DNA from: Capra hircus
Taxonomy: Eukaryota > Chordata > Mammalia > Artiodactyla > Bovidae
Reading direction: 5' to 3'
Length of the DNA stretch: 64,000 nt
Assembly: GCF_001704415.2 (NCBI RefSeq)
Contig: NC_030831.1
Coordinates: 45,554,134 to 45,618,133, forward strand
The notes under the pieces are model-generated. The model was not told the DNA's origin. It saw only the letters and a program-made list of their open reading frames with translations, and ran no database searches. How positions within the stretch are numbered: the stretch's first letter is position 1; the number at the start of each line of letters is the position of its first letter. The position numbers and the translations under genes were made by a program. This document shows, piece by piece, positions 60,601-64,000 of this stretch.

Positions 60601-63600
60601 AAAAATCTCACACAAGATTAAATATATAGAATTGTAAAATTTTGACCTTGTTAGTGCATATTAATGGACAGCCCCATGGAGTGTAGCCCACCAGGCTTTG
60701 TTGTCCATGGGGATTCTCCAGGTAAGAATACTGGAGTGGGTTGCTATGCCCTCCTCCTGGGGGATCTTCCCAACCCAGGGATCAAACCCAGGTCTCCTGC
60801 ATGGCAGGCAGATTCTTTACCATCTGAGCCACCAGGGAACCCCTGTTAATGGATACAGGGATAGCTAACAGCTTACCCTGAAGCAAATTTATCATGTACC
60901 AGACACGGTTCGAAGCCCTTAGCTTACTAACTCATTTAAACCTCACCATAACCCAATGCTAACTACCATCATCCTCTTTTACAGATGGGAAAACTAAGGC
61001 ACAGGGAGGGTTAGTTGCCCAAGATCAAGCTGTAGCTGGTGCTTCAAATATTGTTCACAAAATCTGATTTCTGAGCCCTCCCCACCCAGCCTGGCCCTGC
61101 GTCTCGATGTGCTTAGTGTGGGGCTCGGTGTGGCCCTGGTGCCGGGCAGACATCAGGTGGCATGCACAGCGCAGGCCCTGGAGGCTCAGCCACACCCTGA
61201 GCCTGAAACTGTCAGCAAAGGAAGGCCTCCCCCGTTCCTCGTGGCAGACGCTGCTGCCAACGCTGCCAAACTCTTTTTAAAGTTTTTGTCTTGTTAGAAG
61301 TTTTATCTGGGGCTGGGGCTGGGGCTAGAATGGGATCAGAAGCAGGGTTAGGGTCTAAATCCAAGGCAATGGAAAAGACAGAGCCCTGTGTTTAAGTGAA
61401 AGCCCGCTCTCTCAAATGGAAAACTACTGGGGTCAGAGCAGGAACAAAACAAACTGAATGCTCAGCCGTCTGCTGACTGCACACACCGCCTCAGGGCACA
61501 GTCTGCTGTCCCTGAGCCCTTCGGGTGAAGCTGGTCTGAGTGACAGCCACAGGGCAGGCGGCACTGCAGAAAAATGCCCACTGAGCCCCCGATCGGCCCT
61601 GCATGGTGAGGCTGTACCATCCCATGCTGAGACCAGAGTAGAGACAGCCACTTAGAAGAGATGCTTCTTATTCATCTTCAAACAGTAAAAAGTACTAGGA
61701 GCCAAATCCAGGTTCCCTGAGGCCCAGGCTCACCCTCTGAGCTCCCCGCACCGCCTCTCTGACCACTGACTCCCTTCCTTCTACACCATCCAGATCTGAG
61801 TTTTGACCAATCAGTGCCATTTCTCTTTTTCTCTTTAAAACAATGAGGGGAGTGATTTCTGTTTTGTTTAGCCGGCTTGTTGTTGTTACACAAGGATTAT
61901 CCAGAGTACAGAGAAGGCCGGTCCTTAGGAAATTTCCACCGTACACCTGACTGCCCTTTGCACCAGGGTGTTGGCTTAGAGAGCAACATGGAGGGGTCAG
62001 GGCCCCGGTTCACCAGGCTGAAGTTTGGATCCCAGCAGAGCTTCATTCTAAACTCAGACTTCACTCCAAGGCAGCTTGCCCCCTCATTTTTCTCATTCTT
62101 GCCTGCTTGGACTTTAAACTTGGCTTCCCAGGTGGAGCAGAGGTCCCTGGATTGGAACAAAGGATTTTCAGGGTTCCTTTAAATAAGACAGGGCCCGCAC
62201 CCTGTGATTCCTTGCACAAGTCTATAGGCTCTGGACTAAACAATGGCTGGTGTTTAAAAGGCCACACATTCAGAGGCAAGAATGGACATAGTTTAAAAAC
62301 TGTCTGGGACACTTCAAATTCTCTAAAGAAATCAGACTGACTCTAGAATTAAATGAAGTTGTTAAAAAGAACAAAATTTCACCAAAGGGAGAAGTGCAGT
62401 GAACTCCCTACATCTACAGTAGATGATGACTAATCCATTGGTCCCCAATTTCAATTGTACATTAGCAATATCTGGTGCTCTGGCCATGCCCCCTCACACC
62501 ACTTAGGATGTCTGGTGAGGTGCTAGGCATTAACATTTTTTAAAAAAGAGCTTTAGGCGATTTCAGTGTTCACAAAATTTGGAAACCACTGAACAAATCC
62601 ACGCATATTTATTAAACACCTATTATGGCCCCAGCTAAAGGAGTCCTGTCCTCAAAGAGGTCACATGAGCTAGTAATGGAGGAAGGAGTTGGCAGAATTT
62701 TGAAGCTGGAAGATTGTCTGTTGGACAGCCTCCTTGTGTTACAGAGATGGTCACACACAAACTTCTGCAGAAACCCCTAAAAGCTGGGGCTCGCAACTCT
62801 GGGCCAGTGCTCTCCCTGCCCTGTCAATCTCCCTCTTTTCCTTTGTGCCCTCAAATAACTTTTTGCCAAAATGTGGGTGATTTGGGTATTTTTTTTAAAA
62901 AGCTATCTTGACATCACTGCCAAATCAATCATCACCAGTTCCAACATCTCCCAGTGACTCTCAAGCCCAGGGATCCGGTGCTTCGTGCTGTTCTCCAGAT
63001 ATTCCTCATGCTACCTGTCTGCCAAGTGCTCCTGGAGATCAGGGGAAGTGCTCCTCTTCTTTCCCAGGCTCCCGCATCCCCGGGGTAGCACCAAATGTGA
63101 GCAACCAAGAGACTAGGGGTCAGGCTCAGAGGCTTTAGCCTGGGATCGACTACCGTGAGCTGGGTGATCTTTGGTCAGATCATTCATCAAAATGGCCTAG
63201 ACAGAAACCAACACAATTTTCTGTAAAGCAGTTATCCTTCCATTTAAAAAATTTATTAAAAAAATTTTTAAATGGCCTAGAATATTTCCAGAATTCCTGG
63301 AATATTTCTAGGATTTCAGAAGGTCTAGAGGAAGCCCCCTGGTGCCCTGAAATCTCCCAAAGGCAGTCCAGGGAGGCACCCTCTAGACCCCCAAAGCAAA
63401 AGCCACATGTCCCTCAGAACCACCTTGCTCCAGCCTCTGTGCTGGGGACCTGCTCGGTTTTGCATGAGGGATGCTTAGATGCCTGCCAGGTGGTGGAGTG
63501 AGGAGTGATTTGTTCCAGCTCGTGCCTTCCCTTCCACATTCTCCCACACGCTGGCGGGCACAGCAATCCTCCCATTCCATGCCATGACCCCCTGGGGAAA

Positions 63601-63827
63601 GGCTCAGTCCTCACCCCGAGGCTTGGTCCTTGCATTATCAGCCCACACTCCACTGACCTGGATTTTGTTGACTTTGCAGCTGCTACAAGCCATCCCTGTT
63701 GGGGTCGGGCAGGTGTACGGCTGTGACAACCCCTGGACAGGTGGCGTGTTCCTGGTGGCCCTGTTCATCTGCTCGCCACTCATTTGCTTGCACGCAGCCA
63801 TTGGCTCAATCGTGGGGCTGCTGGCAG
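35491..63827 (+). CDS. SLC14A2: Urea transporter UT-A (SLC14A2), 5' six coding exons, partial
   Basis: Facilitated urea channel of the SLC14 family. In mammals UT-A1 and UT-A3 mediate vasopressin-regulated urea movement in inner medullary collecting duct cells. The joined exons are 35491-35670, 46554-46734, 47689-47878, 54731-54859, 59496-59688 and 63680-63827, giving 340 codons plus one base. All junctions are GT/AG and the reading frame is continuous. Visible marks: RRES at 83-86, the NNPLSG loop at 143-148, the QNPWW segment at 158-162, the family signature LPVFTLPFN at 243-251, the sequon NIT at 281-283, and GCDNPWTGG at 305-313. Full UT-A1 is about 920-930 residues, so roughly the first 37% is here; the remainder of the first UT domain, the linker and the second domain lie beyond the window. 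UT-A2 starts from an internal downstream promoter and would not use these exons. UT-B (SLC14A1) is ruled out by the long N-terminal tail. No frame-disrupting change is seen, so the gene looks functional. Confidence 0.96.
36445..39470 (-). repeat. BovB LINE, nearly full length (3.0 kb), antisense
   Basis: Runs from the reversed 3' end (TTGTTGTTCAGTCATTAAGTC) to GGTTCTCAAGGCAAGAGT, close to the 5' region of a roughly 3.2-kb element. Minus-strand pieces carry KTKIMASDPITSWQIEGE and a damaged endonuclease region. The RT catalytic box reads YADA, not YADD (near 37215-37240), and several frames are broken, so it is dead. Confidence 0.92.
39652..39927 (+). repeat. Bov-A2 SINE (full dimer)
   Basis: Both monomers, CTTTCACTTTTCACTTTTCC linker and CAGTAGCAGCA tail, flanked by perfect 10-bp copies of GTAAATGTGA (39642-39651 and 39928-39937). 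Inserted in the L1. Confidence 0.94.
39986..40206 (+). repeat. Bov-tA SINE with internal duplication
   Basis: tRNA-like head followed by a local repeat (CTGCAATGCAGGAGACTGC then TTGCAATGGAGGAGACATG). Flanks AATGGCAAATG (39975-39985) and AATGGCAGATG (40207-40217). Confidence 0.9.
42268..42528 (-). repeat. BovB LINE 3' fragment, antisense
   Basis: GTTGTTGTTCAGTCGCCCAG through TTCAGCTTCAGCATCAG. It follows GGGCTTCCCAAGTG, which looks like a SINE head, so it may have landed in the Bov-tA that continues after it. Confidence 0.9.
42529..42712 (+). repeat. Bov-tA SINE
   Basis: GTGGTAAAGAACCTGCCTGC, GGGTTCGATTCC box and a shortened Bov-A body to AGTCAGTCACAACC. The 5' head may be the piece left at 42249-42262. 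Confidence 0.85.
43645..44130 (+). repeat. BovB LINE internal fragment, sense
   Basis: AAGTAGGAAAAACCACTAGG, AGAGTGCCTGAAGAACTATG and AACCATCCAAAGAAAAAGG match the BovB endonuclease-to-RT linker region. It lacks both ends and is split by a Bov-A2 copy. Confidence 0.85.
43928..44060 (-). repeat. Bov-A2 SINE half, antisense
   Basis: TGCTGCTGCTAAGTCACTTC to GCCATTTCCTTCTCCAAT, flanked by perfect 12-bp copies of GAAGAGAAGTGC (43916-43927 and 44061-44072). Inserted into the BovB piece at 43645-44130. Confidence 0.94.
44131..44469. other. Intron 1 DNA, partly old repeat
   Basis: 44131-44350 is not recognised. 44360-44469 (ATAATGTGAGCCACACATAT) belongs to the old AT-rich repeat also seen near 3960-4250 and 45455-45760. 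Confidence 0.4.
44470..45452 (-). repeat. Ruminant-type L1 3' fragment, antisense
   Basis: TAGCTGATTTACAATGTATT, TTTCAGGTGTACAGCAAAGTG, TTCCCTGTGCTATATAACGG and CTGGATCATATGGTAG are reversed L1 3'-end phrases. A variable GT/G-rich stretch lies at 44545-44584. It interrupts the old AT-rich repeat. Confidence 0.88.
45453..46553. other. Right end of intron 1
   Basis: 45455-45760 continues the old AT-rich repeat (TCTCAGTTCAGATTAGCCAC). 45915-46110 resembles an old LTR- or L1-type repeat (CCCAGGAAGCTGACTCCGAG ... TTTACTGGGGTCTGTCC). An A14 tract lies at 46458-46471. The final bases form the acceptor of exon 2. Confidence 0.45.
46554..46734 (+). CDS. SLC14A2: SLC14A2 second coding exon (residues 61-120 plus 1 nt)
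   Basis: Encodes the rest of the N-terminal cytoplasmic tail up to the first membrane domain: DLRSSNEESHIVKIEKPNEK, then a variable basic/serine stretch, then the conserved AVGYLTGEMEEYRSWLE. RRES at 83-86 fits a PKA consensus; Ser86 corresponds to rat Ser84 after the two-residue offset, which I recall as a vasopressin-responsive phosphosite in UT-A1/UT-A3. The 100-120 region (YLTGEM) precedes the membrane domain and is repeated in the second half of the full protein. The acceptor (46552-46553) has a weak pyrimidine tract containing purines (TTCTTCCTGAAAG), the weakest of the six. The donor is AAG/GTAGGC. Length is 181 nt, so skipping would shift the frame. Confidence 0.94.
46735..47688. other. 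SLC14A2: SLC14A2 intron 2 (954 bp)
   Basis: Short intron with no mobile element recognised, apart from a T9 tract near 47307. It includes a GC-rich start and a strong terminal pyrimidine tract (TCTGCCTATCTCTTTCAG). Confidence 0.8.
47689..47878 (+). CDS. SLC14A2: SLC14A2 third coding exon (residues 121-184, first membrane segments)
   Basis: Begins by completing Asp121 and continues KPLAFQFTDWVLRGAAQVMF. Gln138 and Phe141 lie in the segment that lines the urea pore in solved urea-transporter structures (family knowledge), followed by NNPLSG (143-148) and a hydrophobic stretch at 149-157. QNPWW (158-162) and GLGTVVSTLTALILSQD (167-183) follow. Ala142 stands where I recall Val or Ile in human and rat UT-A. 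The acceptor has a strong tract ending CTCTTTCAG; the donor is CAG/GTGAGT. Arg184 is split 2+1 across the next intron. The exon follows a short intron of 954 bp. Confidence 0.96.
47879..49826. other. SLC14A2: SLC14A2 intron 3, left part
   Basis: L2-like relic (antisense) at about 48110-48390; MER5-like DNA-transposon relic at 48454-48640 (CCCAAACTTTCCTGATGGCC, AGAATCACCTGGAG); a T-rich tract at 48650-48665; a GT/GA tract at 48821-48849. The rest is unrecognised. Confidence 0.45.
49827..52547 (-). repeat. BovB LINE, antisense, split by a sense BovB
   Basis: Parts at 49827-51262 and 51990-52547 form about 2.0 kb of one antisense BovB. The first carries the reversed 3' end and RT box YADD (about 50569-50595); the second carries the linker region (AAGGCCCACTTGGCTTCACA). 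Frameshifts and a small insertion near 50360 break the frame. A 9-bp near-duplication ATCTAATCC/ATCTAATTC flanks it. Confidence 0.92.
51263..51989 (+). repeat. BovB LINE 3' fragment, sense, nested in antisense BovB
   Basis: Starts just after the RT box (CCTCTTGATGAAAGTGAAAG) and ends at the BovB terminus (GAGAGACTGAACTGAACTG). A 112-codon frame (51272-51610) reads EESEKVGLKLNIQKTK and SPITSWEIDRETVETVSD. It inserted head-to-head inside the antisense copy. Confidence 0.92.
52548..54730. other. SLC14A2: SLC14A2 intron 3, right part
   Basis: No young mobile element. Pyrimidine-rich sequence near 52930-53060, a T10 tract near 53511-53520, CA-rich sequence at 54411-54440 and a GT microsatellite at 54565-54599. 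Confidence 0.5.
54565..54599. repeat. (GT)17 microsatellite near exon 4
   Basis: An uninterrupted GT run of 35 bases ends 131 bp before the exon 4 start at 54731. Likely polymorphic. Confidence 0.95.
54731..54859 (+). CDS. SLC14A2: SLC14A2 fourth coding exon (residues 184-227)
   Basis: Encodes AAIASGLHGYNGMLVGMLIAVF, then the acidic/aromatic loop SEKLDYYWWLLLP and VTLTAMSC. The motif GLHGYNG (190-196) is near-invariant in mammalian urea transporters and belongs to the internal half-repeat of the UT fold. The hydrophobic stretch 197-206 is a membrane helix. Acceptor TTTTCACCCTCAG, donor CTG/GTGAGG. The last two bases plus the first base of the next exon give Cys227. A (GT)n microsatellite ends 131 bp upstream of the acceptor. 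Nothing is broken. Confidence 0.96.
54860..55044. other. SLC14A2: SLC14A2 intron 4, start
   Basis: Follows donor GTGAGG; no element recognised before the CHR-type SINE. Confidence 0.6.
55045..55310 (-). repeat. CHR-type tRNA-Glu SINE, antisense
   Basis: GCTCAGTTGCCCCACAGCAT, ATCTTCCCAGACCCGGGATTG and TTCTTAACCACTGAACCACC then AGGGAAGCCC are reversed CHR SINE phrases, shared by ruminants, hippos and whales. Older than the Bov-tA copies. Confidence 0.85.
55311..56394. other. SLC14A2: SLC14A2 intron 4, middle
   Basis: MIR-like relic at 55362-55530 (AAGTGCCTGGCACAGTGCTA, CCCCAGTTTACAGAAGG). A tandem pair of about 22-bp units lies at 55785-55835 (CCCACCGCCGCTGGTCAC). The rest is unrecognised. 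Confidence 0.45.
56872..57055 (-). repeat. L1 3' fragment, antisense
   Basis: TTATTAATTGAAATATTGTTG, ACAGGTGTGCAATATAGTGA and GGTTATATTCCCTGTGTTGC are reversed L1 3'-end phrases inside the L2 relic. Confidence 0.75.
58076..58298 (+). repeat. Bov-tA SINE
   Basis: CCTTCCCAGGTGGCTCAGTGG head and Bov-A body ending ACACGACTGAGC, then a CA tail. Perfect 11-bp duplication CACTAGAGCAC at 58065-58075 and 58299-58309. Confidence 0.93.
58561..59495. other. SLC14A2: SLC14A2 intron 4, end
   Basis: MIR-like relic at 58845-58975 (GAAACTGAGACGAGGCAAGG ... AAGTGTAGGAGTTAGGATTTG). It ends with the strong acceptor tract CTCTTTCATCTCCAG. Confidence 0.5.
59496..59688 (+). CDS. SLC14A2: SLC14A2 fifth coding exon (residues 228-291, UT signature and N-glycosylation sequon)
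   Basis: Encodes PVFSSALSSIFSKWD followed by LPVFTLPFN (243-251), the urea-transporter family signature, and then VTLYLAATGHYNLFFP (254-269). The extracellular loop contains the sequon Asn281-Ile-Thr, equivalent to rat Asn279, one of two N-glycosylation sites known in UT-A1. Phe252 replaces the isoleucine I recall in human and rat directly after the signature. Acceptor CTTTCATCTCCAG is strong; donor TTG/GTAAGT is strong. The exon ends on a codon boundary. Confidence 0.96.
59689..60123. other. SLC14A2: SLC14A2 intron 5, start
   Basis: Follows donor GTAAGT. An antisense L2-like piece lies at about 59875-60060 (CATGTGCCAGGCTTGTCATC, AACATCCCTGCCTTCAGGAC). Confidence 0.5.
60124..60254 (+). repeat. 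CHR-type SINE with A tail
   Basis: TGTTCAGTGATTAAGACTCC, GGTTTGATCCCTGGTTAGGG and ACTAAGATCCCACAAGCC, then an A tract. Flanked by 17-bp copies AAAGATATTAGCAATAG (60107-60123) and AAAGATATTATCAATAG (60255-60271). Confidence 0.88.
60669..60845 (-). repeat. Bov-tA SINE, antisense
   Basis: CCCATGGAGTGTAGCCCACC, GATCAAACCCAGGTCTCCTG and GAGCCACCAGGGAACCCC. Flanked by 8-bp copies of TTAATGGA (60661-60668 and 60846-60853). Confidence 0.9.
60868..61050 (+). repeat. MIR-like relic
   Basis: TAACTCATTTAAACCTCACC, then CATCATCCTCTTTTACAGATG and AACTAAGGCACAGGGAGGG match the MIR core. Confidence 0.75.
61051..63189. other. SLC14A2: SLC14A2 intron 5, right part
   Basis: A (GGGGCT)3-like run at 61311-61327; a MER5-like relic at about 62440-62592; an L2-like piece at 62595-62690. 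The rest appears unique. No exon recognised. Confidence 0.45.
63202..63269 (+). repeat. 68-bp L1 3' terminal insertion with TSD
   Basis: CAGAAACCAACACAATTTTC, GTAAAGCAGTTATCCTTCC and an A/T-rich tail match the very end of ruminant L1. Perfect 12-bp duplications AAATGGCCTAGA flank it (63190-63201 and 63270-63281). Confidence 0.8.
63282..63679. other. SLC14A2: SLC14A2 intron 5, end
   Basis: Unique-looking sequence that ends in the acceptor GACTTTGCAG (AG at 63678-63679). Confidence 0.6.
63680..63827 (+). CDS. SLC14A2: SLC14A2 sixth coding exon (residues 292-340 plus 1 nt)
   Basis: Encodes LLQAIPVGVGQVYGCDNPWTGG (292-313), the start of the second half-repeat of the first UT domain, then a hydrophobic helix VFLVALFICSPLICL (314-328) and HAAIGSIVGLLA (329-340). 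Cys322 is notable: the family normally has two serines here (SSPLIC or SSPLMC). The acceptor is GACTTTGCAG and the donor is CAG/GTAGGC. One base is carried to the next exon, outside the window. It reads without a stop into the intron, but homology ends exactly at the donor. Confidence 0.95.
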
Positions 63828-64000
63828 GTAGGCCAAGGCTCCCCCTCTCGGCAGGGGTCATTTTCCTGAGGTCATTTCTCCCAGTACACACTAAAGAGTC
63901 TATCTTTACTTACTATCTTCACTGAAGTTTTTAAACACTGTCAGGGCTTGAGACTTATTTTTTTCCTTTCTTGAGTCTGCAGGGCATATGGGGAGATGCA
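63828..64000. other. SLC14A2: Start of SLC14A2 intron 6
   Basis: Begins at donor GTAGGCC and runs to the window edge. No further exon recognised. Confidence 0.7.

Noticed and set aside
63584..63925. 113-codon ORF around exon 6 as a single coding block
   Set aside because: Only 63680-63827 is homologous to UT-A; the flanks are intron that happens to stay open past the acceptor and donor.

Overview
This is mammalian nuclear DNA from a ruminant, almost certainly a bovid. The evidence is many Bov-tA and Bov-A2 SINEs, several BovB (RTE-clade) LINE copies and two older CHR-type tRNA-Glu SINEs. I cannot tell cattle, sheep, goat or buffalo apart by reading. There is no bacterial or phage content and no complete gene.

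The only protein-coding gene I can support is SLC14A2, the urea transporter UT-A, on the + strand. Six consecutive coding exons are present: 35480-35670 (start codon at 35491), 46554-46734, 47689-47878, 54731-54859, 59496-59688 and 63680-63827. All splice sites are GT/AG and the phases join without a break (180+181+190+129+193+148 nt). They give 340 codons plus one base, the N-terminal part of UT-A1/UT-A3: the cytoplasmic tail with a likely PKA site, most of the first urea-transporter domain, the family signature (about 243-251) and the glycosylation sequon at Asn281. The rest of the gene lies past the right edge.

Bases 1-35479 are upstream of the first coding exon. Because an acceptor splice site lies just before the start codon, at least one untranslated exon must lie further upstream, so some or all of this stretch is transcribed intron. 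I could not locate that exon. The stretch holds SINEs, BovB fragments, L2 and MIR relics, a Tigger-like DNA transposon remnant, a probable solo endogenous-retroviral LTR (about 15402-16255) and CA/GT microsatellites. From about 20.6 to 29.2 kb there is no bovid-specific repeat, which makes it the best place to look for conserved regulatory DNA or the missing 5' exon.

The first coding intron (35671-46553) is dominated by an old antisense L1 (about 36060-43630) broken by a 3-kb BovB, a smaller BovB and several SINEs. Intron 3 (47879-54730) holds a BovB inserted head-to-head inside another BovB, giving an inverted repeat of about 0.7 kb per arm. Introns 4 and 5 hold CHR and Bov-tA SINEs, L2 and MIR relics.

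No undescribed biological system was found. The most useful observations are a short upstream ORF overlapping the UT-A start, an unusual cysteine in a conserved membrane segment, the BovB-in-BovB inverted repeat, and two extremely short LINE insertions (22 bp and about 68 bp) with perfect 12-bp target-site duplications.
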